From: Bolinopsis microptera
Lineage: Eukaryota; Ctenophora; Tentaculata; Lobata; Bolinopsidae
Assembly (NCBI RefSeq): GCF_026151205.1
Contig: NC_087080.1
Coordinates: 5,187,096-5,251,095 of the forward strand
Length of the DNA stretch: 64,000 nucleotides
Direction: 5' to 3'
Shown here: piece by piece, positions 1 through 11,999 of the stretch
Layout of the letters: every line of letters begins with the position of its first letter
How positions within the stretch are numbered: the stretch's first letter is position 1
The notes under the pieces: model-generated
The model's database searches: none
What the model saw: only the letters and a program-made list of their open reading frames with translations
Told to the model about the DNA's origin: nothing
Position numbers and translations under genes: made by a program

Positions 1-540
1 GCATCGCGCTACAATATTTTCATTAAGCCTGTCGTTTCTACAATACAAGGGGAGCGGCGGATCATACAACGTATGACAATGCATTAGGTAATACTAATGG
101 TCAATGATATAAATGAAATAACAATTAAATGGTTTCAATTTTATGAAGCAAACTAGCTACAAACAACAAACGGCTCTCAGCCTGTTATTCCGCCATATTT
201 TCATTAATTGACGATGTTGGATGTCAATATTTCATCTCAGCTCGGCGAGGCCCAGTAGCGCCGTGCATCGTGCTACAATATTTTCATTAAGCCTGGGTCT
301 TCTCGATCCCAGCACCCAGGTATAATTTATGTATTATGAACGCAAAAGCCTGAGGTTCCCAGGGAACATAACAATAAACAAGCAAGCTCAAATCTGCAAT
401 ACAAGCTAAGCCTCAAAAAAATATTCCAGACAATTAATATTATTAAAATTTCGCCTAAGGATCTCAGGGCCGGGCTTCGATGACTAGAGAAGCAGAAAAA
501 ATCGAATTACTGAATATCAACTATCCTTTTACTCATACTG

Positions 541-1145
541 CTTTCGGTTATAATTGACGATGTCAATTCATGGCAGCTCGGCGCGGCACAGTAGCGCATT
601 TCGCCGATCTGTCGCTGTGAGAAGCCTCATTAAGTGCGCGGCGCGGCACAGTAACGCATCGCGCTACAATGCTTTCGGCCACTTTCGATAAAAATGAATA
701 ACTTCCTGGCTAACTTCCTATGTTCACATATTAGCCATGTGTCTACACGTACTGCGTGACGCGCTTGTTTCACGGTCGCGCGCTACTGCAAGCGAGAGGG
801 CTCTGGTTAGAGCAACTTAAAATGTAAAAAGGACAGCTCATATATATTTAACTTTAACCCCTACACCCAAATTAAAATAATCTACTCCAACTCCAACTTA
901 AATTTTTAGGTTTATACATTATAACCTATCAAAATGCGCGCCGAGTTGGACTCGTCGACGGTCTTGAATATTCGAAACAAATATTTTACGAGTATATATC
1001 GCTTGTAGCGCGATGCGTTACTGTGCCGCGCCGCGCACTCAATGAGGCTTCTCACAGCGACATTGATCGGCGAGATGCGCTACTGTACCGCGCCGAGCTG
1101 CCATGAATTGACATCGTCAATTAAATATATCGCCTTACCTGTTAG
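541..1145. repeat. GC-rich inverted repeat cluster
   Basis: A GC-rich block at about 541-665 recurs in inverted orientation at about 1005-1140; both carry GCGCGGC(A)CAGTA, CGCATCGCGCTACAA (or its complement) and the string around TTGACATCGTCAATT. A second block at 720-815 and a third at 935-965 are the reverse complement of 7395-7510 and 7338-7365. These are members of a dispersed repeat family that stands out from the AT-rich background. No transposase ORF is present, so a non-autonomous element or foldback remnant is likely. The rest of 1-540 holds more degenerate copies and no gene. Confidence 0.6.
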
Positions 1146-1186
1146 TGTTAAACTTAAATTTAATATTTTAAGTCTATTTTATGTCT

Positions 1187-1260
1187 TACTGGGCCGCGCT
1201 CAGCCTGTCATTCCGCCTAATCTCTGTTTATGAACATAATAGCCTGAGGTCCCCAGGTAA
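1187..1260 (+). mobile_element. Short MITE-like element, copy A
   Basis: This 74-bp segment begins TACTGGGCCGCGC and ends CCCCAGGTAA, and closely matches the 88-bp insertion at 62595-62682. It is flanked by TTTTATGTCT on the left and TTTTAAGTCT on the right, a 10-bp near-duplication with one mismatch. The ends are weak inverted repeats (TACTGGG against TTACCTGGG). Degenerate relatives occur near 170-210 and 340-365. The family is too short to code for anything, and its mobilising transposase cannot be told from this window. Confidence 0.6.
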
Positions 1261-1447
1261 TTTTAAGTCTAACAACCAAATCAAGGTCAAAAGAAAATTG
1301 CGGCACGTGCGGAATCGCGATTTTTCCCATTTTCCGCGACAAATTTGTTAATGTTAAGTGAGATTTGGAACAATGAGAACATTAACGGGTGATACTCGTA
1401 AAATATTTGTTCCATATATTAGGACCGTCTCTTGCCTAGTTTGGCAT

Positions 1448-1520
1448 GTCGCGGCGCCGCGATTTTTGGCCTAAATACACCCCGGCGAACGCCGCGGGCT
1501 TCATATTGCTGCGCGTGTTA
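1448..1520. repeat. Dispersed GC-rich repeat, one of several copies
   Basis: The string CGCGGCGCCGCGATTTTTGG with its flanks is repeated at 7865-7910 and, in reverse orientation, near 10330-10380. An adjoining piece (GCGAACGCCGCGGGCTTCAT) is found inverted at about 6982-7005. The copies are diverged. This is a dispersed repeat with no coding potential. The remaining sequence from 1520 to 2700 has no gene I can support. Confidence 0.5.
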
Positions 1521-2707
1521 AAACAAATTTTCGGCATAAATTTGTCAGGAGATCGACTGTAATTCCGTTTACGAACCTTTTAAAGATATTTGACAGTGCC
1601 GATTCTATCCCTTAAAGGATTTTCAATAGTGCCGAGGAAAAATAAAACATCAAATTCATTCATCTGAATATTAGTAAAGGTTATAATGATTATATCAAAT
1701 CAAGATTTCAAACGCGTACAATCATTAACTCTAATCAAGTATTGTCAACTGTGATTAAAGATCATAGCAAAGTATGCTATCCTATATGTAAGCTACAATG
1801 AGGAAGAAACAGCATTATACAACAGTATTACAATAATAAATATATGGATAATACCAAAATGTAACTATTACTGCTAATAAATACAGTTTAAAGATAAACT
1901 TATCAAATTTAAAATTGACACGAAACTAATACGCGGTTTATATTAGAATGCAACACAAACACTAAACACATCAAATAGAAACAAAAAAAGATATCTCGCA
2001 CTGTCAGTCATTACATATTACAATTATATAAATAACACCGAAGAACTCATATATCAACAGCTCGAGTAGCGCACACTACTATTCCAATTTGAGTGTCTGA
2101 CAGTGGCAGGGGAAGCGTCCAAGATTCGATGCCGCGACCGTGATCTTTTAAACATTTTGTGAAAGTCGTCTTTGTTTAAGAAGGTCCACTTCCAGTAGCC
2201 CATTTTCTCCCCACATAACATTTCTTCATCCTCAGTGCTCAGCAAGACCTGTTTTATTTTCCATTACAGTAATTCCATGTTCCAATGAAATCTAACTCTT
2301 CAATTTTAATATCAGCGGTCGGATCCTGAAATATGGAAGTGAAACTCAGTAAATTTTTACAGTCAAGTAATACTATAACTTCTATTCGTAAAATTTTACA
2401 AGATTTGTTTCCAGTTTCGGACAAATTCACAATATTACTACATAACAACTTAGTAATGTAAGCAGTAAGGGCCCTCTCCAAATTTTAATCTGTAGAAGTG
2501 CACGTGCAAATAACGCGCAGCTTCAATGCAAAAATACGTGTGTGCTCTTGGCGCGCGCTAAAACTCTGCGCTGAAAATATTGGTTTGGTACCGAGAGTTT
2601 TAAAATTCCCGCCAATTTCAAACTCCAGAAAAAGAATCCGAAATTTTGGGACAGCCTAAAACATATTCTGATTAATGCTTTTCGACTTTATTTGTCCGTA
2701 AACTGAC

Positions 2708-2763
2708 AACTACAGCAAATCTATCTTCTCTACGATCGTAGAGAAGATAGATTTGCTGTAGTT
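2708..2763. repeat. Perfect 56-bp palindrome at the satellite edge
   Basis: Two 28-bp arms meet without a spacer at 2735/2736, around the centre CTACGATCGTAG. Each arm carries the same AGCAAATC-ATCTTCTCTACGA stretch found in every unit of the adjoining satellite. The first satellite unit is therefore joined head-to-head to an inverted copy. A second small palindrome (GTTCGTACGAAC) follows directly. Such a structure could extrude a cruciform and marks the array boundary. Confidence 0.85.
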
Positions 2764-5700
2764 CGTACGAACTGGGCCCGAGTTACTTGTTTTAAAATAC
2801 AGCAAATCCATCTTCTCTACGAACTGGGCCCGAGTTACTTGTTTTAAAATACAGCAAATCCATCTTCTCTACGAACTGGGCCCGAGTTACTTGTTTTAAA
2901 ATACAGCAAATCCATCTTCTCTACGAACTGGGCCCGAGTTACTTGTTTTAAAATACAGCAAATCCATCTTCTCTACAAACTGGGCCCGAGTTACTTGTTT
3001 TAAAATACAGCAAATCCATCTTCTCTACGAACTGGGCCCGAGTTACTTGTTTTAAAATACAGCAAATCCATCTTCTCTACGAACTGGGCCCGAGTTACTT
3101 GTTTTAAAATACAGCAAATCCATCTTCTCTACGAACTGGGCCCGAGTTACTTGTTTTAAAATACAGCAAATCCATCTTCTCTACGAACTGGGCCCGAGTT
3201 ACTTGTTTTAAAATACAGCAAATCCATCTTCTCTACGAACTGGGCCCGAGTTACTTGTTTTAAAATACAGCAAATCCATCTTCTCTACGAACTGGGCCCG
3301 AGTTACTTGTTTTAAAATACAGCAAATCCATCTTCTCTACGAACTGGGCCCGAGTTACTTGTTTTAAAATACAGCAAATCCATCTTCTCTACGAACTGGG
3401 CCCGAGTTACTTGTTTTAAAATACAGCAAATCCATCTTCTCTACGAACTGGGCCCGAGTTACTTGTTTTAAAATACAGCAAATCCATCTTCTCTACGAAC
3501 TGGGCCCGAGTTACTTGTTTTAAAATACAGCAAATCCATCTTCTCTACGAACTGGGCCCGAGTTACTTGTTTTAAAATACAGCAAATCCATCTTCTCTAC
3601 GAACTGGGCCCGAGTTACTTGTTTTAAAATACAGCAAATCCATCTTCTCTACGAACTGGGCCCGAGTTACTTGTTTTAAAATACAGCAAATCCATCTTCT
3701 CTACGAACTGGGCCCGAGTTACTTGTTTTAAAATACAGCAAATCCATCTTCTCTACGAACTGGGCCCGAGTTACTTGTTTTAAAATACAGCAAATCCATC
3801 TTCTCTACGAACTGGGCCCGAGTTACTTGTTTTAAAATACAGCAAATCCATCTTCTCTACGAACTTGGCCCGAGTTACTTGTTTTAAAATACAGCAAATC
3901 CATCTTCTCTACGAATTGGGCCCGAGTTACTTGTTTTAAAATACAGCAAATCCATCATCTCTACGAACTGGGCCCGAGTGACTTGTTTTAAAATACAGCA
4001 AATCCATCTTCTCTACGAACTGGGCCCGAGTTACTTGTTTTAAAATACAGCAAATCCATCTTCTCTACGAACTGGGCCCGAGTGACTTGTTTTAAAATAC
4101 AGCAAATCCATCTTCTCTACGAACTGGGCCCGAGTTACTTGTTTTAAAATACAGCAAATCCATCTTCTCTACGAACTGGGCCCGAGTTACTTGTTTTAAA
4201 ATACAGCAAATCCATCTTCTCTACGAACTGGGCCCGAGTTACTTGTTTTAAAATACAGCAAATCCATCTTCTCTACGAACTGGGCCCGAGTTACTTGTTT
4301 TAAAATACAGCAAATCCATCTTCTCTACGAACTGGGCCCGAGTTACTTGTTTTAAAATACAGCAAATCCATCTTCTCTACGAACTGGGCCCGAGTTACTT
4401 GTTTTAAAATACAGCAAATCCATCTTCTCTACGAACTGGGCCCGAGTTACTTGTTTTAAAATACAGCAAATCCATCTTCTCTACGAACTGGGCCCGAGTT
4501 ACTTGTTTTAAAATACAGCAAATCCATCTTCTCTACGAACTGGGCCCGAGTTACTTGTTTTAAAATACAGCAAATCCATCTTCTCTACGAATTGGGCCCG
4601 AGTTACTTGTTTTAAAATACAGCAAATCCATCATCTCTACGAACTGGGCCCGAGTGACTTGTTTTAAAATACAGCAAATCCATCTTCTCTACGAACTGGG
4701 CCCGAGTTACTTGTTTTAAAATACAGCAAATCCATCTTCTCTACGAACTGGGCCCGAGTGACTTGTTTTAAAATACAGCAAATCCATCTTCTCTACGAAC
4801 TGGGCCCGAGTTACTTGTTTTAAAATACAGCAAATCCATCTTCTCTACGAACTGGGCCCGAGTGACTTGTTTTAAAATACAGCAAATCCATCTTCTCTAC
4901 GAACTGGGCCCGAGTTACTTGTTTTAAAATACAGCAAATCCATCTTCTCTACGAACTGGGCCCGAGTTACTTGTTTTAAAATACAGCAAATCCATCTTCT
5001 CTACGAACTGGGCCCGAGTTACTTGTTTTAAAATACAGCAAATCCATCTTCTCTACGAACTGGGCCCGAGTTACTTGTTTTAAAATACAGCAAATCCATC
5101 TTCTCTACGAATTGGGCCCGAGTTACTTGTTTTAAAATACAGCAAATCCATCATCTCTACGAACTGGGCCCGAGTGACTTGTTTTAAAATACAGCAAATC
5201 CATCTTCTCTACGAACTGGGCCCGAGTTACTTGTTTTAAAATACAGCAAATCCATCTTCTCTACGAACTGGGCCCGAGTGACTTGTTTTAAAATACAGCA
5301 AATCCATCTTCTCTACGAACTGGGCCCGAGTTACTTGTTTTAAAATACAGCAAATCCATCTTCTCTACGAACTGGGCCCGAGTTACTTGTTTTAAAATAC
5401 AGCAAATCCATCTTCTCTACGAACTGGGCCCGAGTTACTTGTTTTAAAATACAGCAAATCCATCTTCTCTACGAACTGGGCCCGAGTTACTTGTTTTAAA
5501 ATACAGCAAATCCATCTTCTCTACGAACTGGGCCCGAGTTACTTGTTTTAAAATACAGCAAATCCATCTTCTCTACGAACTGGGCCCGAGTTACTTGTTT
5601 TAAAATACAGCAAATCCATCTTCTCTACGAATTGGGCCCGAGTTACTTGTTTTAAAATACAGCAAATCCATCATCTCTACGAACTGGGCCCGAGTGACTT

Positions 5701-6128
5701 GTTTTAAAATACAGCAAATCCATCTTCTCTACGAACTGGGCCCGAGTTACTTGTTTTAAAATACAGCAAATCCATCTTCTCTACGAACTGGGCCCGAGTG
5801 ACTTGTTTTAAAATACAGCAAATCCATCTTCTCTACGAACTGGGCCCGAGTTACTTGTTTCAAAATACAGCAAATCCATCTTCTCTACGAACTGGGCCCG
5901 AGTTACTTGTTTTAAAATACAGCAAATCCATCTTCTCTACGAACTGGGCCCGAGTTACTTGTTTTAAAATACAGCAAATCCATCTTCTCTACGAACTGGG
6001 CCCGAGTTACTTGTTTTAAAATACAGCAAATCCATCTTCTCTACGAACTGGGCCCGAGTTACTTGTTTTAAAATACAGCAAATCCATCTTCTCTACGAAC
6101 TGGGCCCGAGTTACTTGTTTTAAAATAC
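2764..6128 (+). repeat. 52-bp satellite array, about 64 units
   Basis: A 52-bp unit containing ACTGGGCCCGAGTTACTTG, then TTTTAAAATACAGCAAATCC and ATCTTCTCTACG, repeats from 2769 to 6128: 64 complete units plus a partial one. Most units are identical. A few positions vary, such as GAATTGGG for GAACTGGG, CATCATCTC for CATCTTCTC, and GAGTGAC for GAGTTAC. Since 52 is not a multiple of 3, reading frames rotate through the array and any ORF inside (for example 5798-6019) is an artefact. The near identity means recent amplification or homogenisation. Confidence 0.95.
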
Positions 6129-7000
6129 GACAAAGTTAACTGCTGAATGTTCCCGGTCAAAAATTAATTATAGTTTATATTAAAATATTGTCTATTGTCT
6201 ATGTTTTACTATAATGCTGGGAGCCTTGTTGTAAATAATAGGGTACATACCATTCCTTGAAAGTCGTTATTTCGGAGTGAGCAATCATTTTGTTGACTAG
6301 CGAATCTAAATTGAAATAGTCGAATATCACTCAATTTCAGTTGCAGGTCGACATCCTTAAAATTAGAGAGCAAATAATTTTATTTTGTACTCTACTTCAG
6401 TCAATATAAATAGAAATTACAGCAATTTGAAGTAACAGCATATCAAGCTATATCATACATAATTATGAAAGCCTCGCAGAGATCTCGATTAAATCTGTAA
6501 ACGTACATTTAACGGTAAGATATATAGATAACGCGCAATATAAGCGCACGCACAAAACCAATATGGCTGCCACACAAAGCTACAAACTGGAACAAGAAAT
6601 GAAAAGTGTGAATTCAACCAGCTTGGATACTATTATCCAACGCGACATTGGTTTGGGCACATTATCGACACGTTTTAAATGCGCGGAACATTTTTGTGCG
6701 CGGCACTAGCATTTTAAATTTTCAAAATTCAAATCATAGCCAGAGTTATGGTTATTTTTCAAGACAAATTTTGAGGCAAATTTTACGTGTAAATTATTCA
6801 TTTTTCATTCATGATCACTCATAATTTGAACAATTTACCTTGGATTGAATTGAACTCTTCAGTATTCGATGATTAAAACAATTGTTTTAAGAACAGAGTA
6901 GTTTTAAAGCTAAACATTCGCAATTTGTCTTAACAGGAGTCTTGGGAGAATTATAAAAATGAAATTTAAACGTTTTAGCGGCGCATGAAGCCCGCGGCGT
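6129..7000. other. Non-coding flank of the satellite
   Basis: AT-rich sequence with no ORF of note, no splice-supported exon and no recognised RNA gene. The end (6960-7000) runs into the dispersed GC-rich repeat family. Confidence 0.5.
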
Positions 7001-7004
7001 TCGC

Positions 7005-7215
7005 TGGGGTGAAATAATCGCAATTTTTTGTCATTGTATAGGTACTGGAAGCTGTGTATCCGGAGAAAACATTGATGGAATGAAAATTTTGGAAATGTCC
7101 TATCGGTAGGACATTTTCAAATTTCGGCTTTCTGCGACCCAATTTTTACTGTTTTGACTGACATTTTCTTGAATGACCATCTAGCAAGGTTACTGAGGAT
7201 GGCACAAGACTTGTA
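7005..7215. repeat. Inverted dispersed repeat, left copy
   Basis: This block is largely the reverse complement of 10140-10345. Shared landmarks are GGTACTGGAAGCTGTGTATC, the hairpin TGTCCTATCGGTAGGACA, and CTAGCAAGGTTACTGAGGAT. The internal hairpin is conserved in both. A more diverged relative is at 25680-25790. The element is non-coding and of unknown class. Confidence 0.7.
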
Positions 7216-7510
7216 GCGCGATGCACTACTGGGTCGCGCCGCGCATCAAATAATTCTTCTCGCAACCACTTCGGTAGATCGGCGAAATGCACCACTGTGC
7301 CTCACCGAGCTACGAAGGATTGACATCGTGAATCAAGACCGTCGACGAGTCCAACTCGGCGCGCGTCCTGTTAGGTTGTAAACCTACAATGAGAATATTG
7401 ATCAATTGTTTGCTCTAACCAGAGCCCTCTCGCTTGCAGTAGCGCGCGACCGCCGGAGGCGGTGAAACAAGCGCGTCACGCAGTACGCGTAGGCACATGG
7501 CTATGTGAAA
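7208..7510. repeat. Right arms of the GC-rich repeat family
   Basis: The part at 7208-7335 is a diverged direct copy of 1005-1140. The parts at 7338-7365 and 7395-7510 are the reverse complement of 935-965 and 720-815. Together with the left cluster they bracket the 52-bp satellite with inverted sequence about 6.4 kb apart. The order of sub-blocks differs between the two sides, so this is not one clean inverted repeat. Confidence 0.6.
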
Positions 7511-7579
7511 TCAATTGTTAAGACAATTAATTTATATTATAACTTTATAACATACCTTTGCGAACACAATATAAACAAA

Positions 7580-7715
7580 AACTCATGAGGGTATAGGAAA
7601 TATTTCTACGAACATGAACATGATGAACGTGATGAACGTGATAGTGAAAAACCTATACAAAAGATACCATAATGCTGGCAACATGCCGCAACCTTTAAGT
7701 AGCCACCTCTAAGTC
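7580..7715. repeat. Inverted repeat partner of 11110-11240
   Basis: This stretch, with CTCATGAGGGTATAGGAAAT and ATAATGCTGGCAACATG, matches 11110-11240 in reverse complement. The two copies lie about 3.4 kb apart. Neither has an ORF. From 7716 to 9540 I see no gene; two short ORFs near 8463-8744 overlap on opposite strands and have no recognisable features. Confidence 0.55.
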
Positions 7716-9540
7716 GTACACACAAACCAACTAGCAAGTCATTACCCTACAAACCAGTCTACCCCTAATTCATAATTCTATTCGTGCAAATACATTATCT
7801 TTTGCTGCGAGTTTCGAGATTTTCGCCACGATTTCGCCTAGTTTGGCTTCAGGCTTGTTAATGTTATGTCGCGGCACCACGGTTTTTGGCCTAAATAATC
7901 GCGATTTTCTTTTGTCCTTGAACCAGATCCACCTAAAACAATAGGCTGCTTATAGTTACTTCTTTCCCACTCTTCTGATCCCTCGTCAGCTTCTTCAGCT
8001 CCATTCCTCTAAATTTCCATCAGCAATTATAACCTTTCTTGCTCCAACATCAACAGCAAAACTGATGCAGGACCATCCTTTTCATTTTCATTTTGTCTGA
8101 ATCTTCGCCTGAAGACTGTCGAGACTCATGAGATTCTGCGATCCTTTTTTCAGAGGGCACTTTTAACTGCCACCGCAACACTTTCTTAGCATGCAGACAT
8201 TGAGAAAATAACCAGGTCTGGTCTAAGTCGTGTTACCATTATTTCGTTAGGAAACTTAAGCTGTCTTTCAAGATCAAATAAAACCCCCCAATGTCGAACT
8301 TAACTCTACTCAGAATACCAAACCCACGACTCTCCTTCTCACTACCTCATCGGGTTGTTCAGTTATACACGTAACGTAAGCTTCTTCGTTAACAAAAGCT
8401 TTTCTGATTCAAAGGGAAATTTGCGCTCCTATAAGATTCGCAGACACATTTTGAGGAGGAACCTATTGTCGTATTTTCGAAATGTGTGTTGCTGGAAGAT
8501 GTAACGTCTCAAACCTCATGGAGTTGCTAATTCTACCTTTTACAATACAATGCTTATCGACGTTGATGCAGACATTAATGAGTTCAGTGGGTATAGGACA
8601 CAACTCACAAGGGATCTCCACTTTTCTGTCCTCCGCCCTCCAGTTCTCCACATTGGTCATATTTATCAATGTAAATGTTGTTGATATTAAATAATTATTT
8701 GTCCTTTCTATCCGCTTGTTTGCTTCGATCACTTTATTATTCACATTTTAAATCAGACGCCACTGATCGAGAGACGTGAATCACCGCACTTTATGGTTTG
8801 AGCTTACACTAAGGTCTAACTCCAAGATGACAAATAATTTGCTGGAGCTCAATGAGCTTATCAGCTTATGCCTTAGTTCACAATACCTACAACCTAACAA
8901 CGCTTAATAATTTTGTTTTTCTAGCGGAAATTCCGGTCTCTCTGTTAACATTATCCTGATAATGTTTCGAAAAGGAATTTACAAACCTATATTCTTGTCG
9001 AGGGCCCCTCGCTTGGAAGTGAGTCCCGGTCATGCTTTACAGGCTTATCTCGTCACTCCCTGGCCCTGCAGATAGTTTAAACGCATCTATAAGTATAACC
9101 GTCTAATATATTTCTATAAAAATCATATTTTGGCCAATTACTCCAAAATAGGTCATATCATATATCAATATGATATGCTGCTTCAAGGTCATAAATTGTA
9201 TATAAATGTGGCCATCACCTTTGAGTAAATTGAAATTTATAGCGGAAGGTAGTTATAGTAGGCGAGGGAATGGTAACAAGATCGACATTTGGAAGTACCA
9301 GCTCCTCATGAAGAACGGAGGTGAATTATAGGTTGAGTGGTTTTTCAGCCGCACACCTCTTGGAGATACGACAGCTCGAAAACTGGAGCAGCATAAAATT
9401 GGTACAAAAACTTGTAGTTGTACAATGAACGCCTCGAAGCAGGTGGTGTGATTTTCATTAAACTTTAACTTTAAGCTCCGGATATTCAACTTTTAGATTT
9501 CAATATTAAAGCCTGCTCGGTGAATAGCAGGTGAATAACA

Positions 9541-9905
9541 CTAACAGACTGAAGGTGGTGTTGTTTATCACATAGAACACCGGCACAAGTCTAGTTCTCT
9601 GTCTGGCTCACCAATCGCTAAGTGCAGTTATTGTAAGTCCTTTCACGATCTTCTTGCCCGGCGATGAATCGAATGTTCAATTCAATTCAAAGGGCACGAA
9701 TGTGACCTAACATGATGACCTCTCTTCAACCTCCCGCTCCAGGGTCCTCATCAGGAACTATTAATAGTCTTCACTCATGTGTTCCACACGTCCCCCATTA
9801 GTTAAATAGTTTACGTGTATTTTCTGACATCTAGTTAATTGCACTCTTGTCTACTAAGCGATTACACGTCAAATACTTCACATATTTCAGTTCTGTTTAG
9901 TCTCC
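9541..9905 (+). repeat. Direct repeat, copy 1
   Basis: The segment from GGTGGTGTTGTTTATCACAT through the TATTAATAGTCTTCACTCAT and TGTTCCACACGTCCCC stretch is repeated in the same orientation at 12000-12480. The copies differ by substitutions and small indels. No ORF is shared, so it is a non-coding repeat. Confidence 0.65.
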
Positions 9906-10139
9906 ACAATATTTGACAGGAGAACAGATCATCGTTATAATCGCTTGTCATTTTCTTTCATTCTCTCTCGGTAACTCAGTTTCTATCTTACTGATTTGTC
10001 ACTGTTCAAATATTCAGCTTCAAAACTGTGAAATCTCAGTCAATGAGACGGCAGGAAAGCTTCTCTTCAAAAATCATCATTCTGATGATTTTCCGTTTAT
10101 CAAAGCTTTCTTTAGGAATAGAACTTTCAGTTCCTCAAT

Positions 10140-10345
10140 CGTGTCTTGTGCCATCCTCAGTAACCTTGCTAGATGAAAATGTCAGTCAACACAGTAAAAA
10201 TTGGGACGCAGAAAGCCGAAATTTGAAAATGTCCTACCGATAGGACATTTCCAAAATTTTCATTCCATCAATGTTTTTTCCGGATACACAGCTTCCAGTA
10301 CCTACAAGAACAAAAAAATTGCGATTATTTAGGCCAAAAATCGCG
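10140..10345. repeat. Inverted dispersed repeat, right copy
   Basis: Reverse-complement partner of 7005-7215, with the same internal hairpin TGTCCTACCGATAGGACA. It continues at 10345-10390 into another dispersed string (CGCGGCGCCGCGACATGCC). The overlapping ORFs at 9913-10243 are inside repeats and are not taken as genes. Confidence 0.65.
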
Positions 10346-11109
10346 GCGCCGCGACATGCCAAACTAGGCAAAATCGCGGCGAAAATCTCGAAAATAGTAA
10401 ATTTGCATAGCAAAGTTGGATGTCATATATTCGTTAACTTAAACTAGCTTGTTAGTCTAGTAGTAATTAGATTAGCTATAAATACTGAGCAGAGCTTGCT
10501 TTTAGATCAGCCCTTCCAGACGATCTCGAAAGTTCCTCCCAGCTCGCCAGAACGGAACTCGATGTTCCACTTCAAATCCACTACATAATATTATTAGTTA
10601 ATTTTTGTTAATAATTTACCATACTACACGTAATCAAACAAATAAACCCTTACCTGTTTACAATGAGATAACATCACGTGATCGAATCACGTGCTTTGAT
10701 GACAAAGCTAGAGACTAAGGGGTATGGAGCACACTGCTTTTCATGTGTTTTATAGACTGACCATGAGCTCCTTTTCACAAATTTTACTACTAGTCTTAAC
10801 TATAATTCTAAAGATTATTTTTTGTGGGGACCGAGGGCTCATCGTCCGAGAAAAAAGCAGACACTCCTGTAATCATAACCGTTTATACACGGTTATTTTA
10901 AAACATTTTACATTTTATGCTATTGTGTACAATGGGTATTTTTTCGTAGATTCCAGAAATTTCCACAGTTCTTCAAGTGAACAAGTTGTTCTTAGGCACG
11001 TGGTTCTGGCATATTAATATTATGGTTATCGGACAGAATGAGGTTTAAATCACTTTACATCTTTAGATCTATCGAGTAGTGGCAAAATTTTTCAGCCCAG
11101 TGGCGTTTT

Positions 11110-11240
11110 GTGGGCGTCTTAGAGGTGGCGTCATGTTGCCAGCATTGTGGTACAGGTAACTGGTATCCTTTGTATAAGTTTTTCGCTATCACAATGTTCG
11201 TAGAACTATTTCCAATTCCTTTACCCTCATGAGCTGTTGA
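11110..11240. repeat. Inverted repeat partner of 7580-7715
   Basis: Reverse-complement copy of 7580-7715. Landmarks are ATGTTGCCAGCATTGTGGTA and CTTTACCCTCATGAG. Confidence 0.55.
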
Positions 11241-11407
11241 CCGTATAGATTGAGCTTATAGTTAAGCCTAACTAACCTTGCATAACACATTACATATTAT
11301 TTTATTTCCTCATCTTTGCCTTTGTTCATCTTCTCGCACAATTCCTTAAGTGGGGTAAGTCATCGTCATGCGAATGTTTGCAGGTTTCCCTACATTGATT
11401 GGGGTTT

Positions 11408-11500
11408 CTATAGTGGTCAAGTTTATGTATAGTGGTCAAGTTTTATATGTCTACTTCTTATAGTGGTCAACTTTATGTCTAGTGTCAACTTTTACAACGT
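11408..11500 (+). repeat. Short degenerate tandem repeat (TAGTGGTCAA)
   Basis: Four units built on TATAGTGGTCAA(G/C)TTTATGT occur with irregular 25-35 bp spacing; the last is degraded to TAGTGTCAA. No coding potential. Confidence 0.6.
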
Positions 11501-11999
11501 TTTTGGCTAATATATAATATAATATAACAATGTTACGTCAGTAGACAAGTGCGTTAAGAAATGCTTGTGAAAATGGATTCCTGTAAACCGATTGTTTTCC
11601 ACGGTTTATGCTACCCTGATCATTATGAGCTTAACATATTTTTTTCGGTTTACTTTACCGAAGTCCGTACCTATTAATAATACCTTCCTCTCGATATACG
11701 ATTTTGACGTCAGAAAACGGAACTGGTTTGTCACTGAACTGGTTTGTCACCAGACGTGGCACACCGATCGCTAAGACCTTTAATTTAACGGTCTTCTAGC
11801 CCGGCAAATTTGGTTGAGCTTACAACTTAGTAAAGAACTGACGCCCTGTTGGCACGTTCCTCATCGAGTGAAGACTGTCATTGGGCGTTGGCTAAAACCC
11901 AAAGTTCAGTTAACAGTCTTTACTACTGACTAAAGAGTAGCAGAGACTTTAGATCTTAACTTAAAACTCGGTGAACAAATGGCTGATCATGGTGGTGGA

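Noticed and set aside
2054..2481. Two adjacent minus-strand ORFs (63 and 75 codons) with protein-like composition
   Set aside because: They are in different frames separated by a gap of about 20 nt, too short for an intron. The first is preceded by an in-frame stop, and I recognise no family. It may be a decayed gene fragment, but support is too weak.
5798..6019. 73-codon ORF in the 52-bp satellite
   Set aside because: The frame rotates with each 52-bp unit, and the ORF exists only because three units happen to be open. The sequence is a pure repeat.
8463..8744. 93-codon minus ORF overlapping a 70-codon plus ORF
   Set aside because: Both strands are open with no motif, no splice support and no context. 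Most likely chance.
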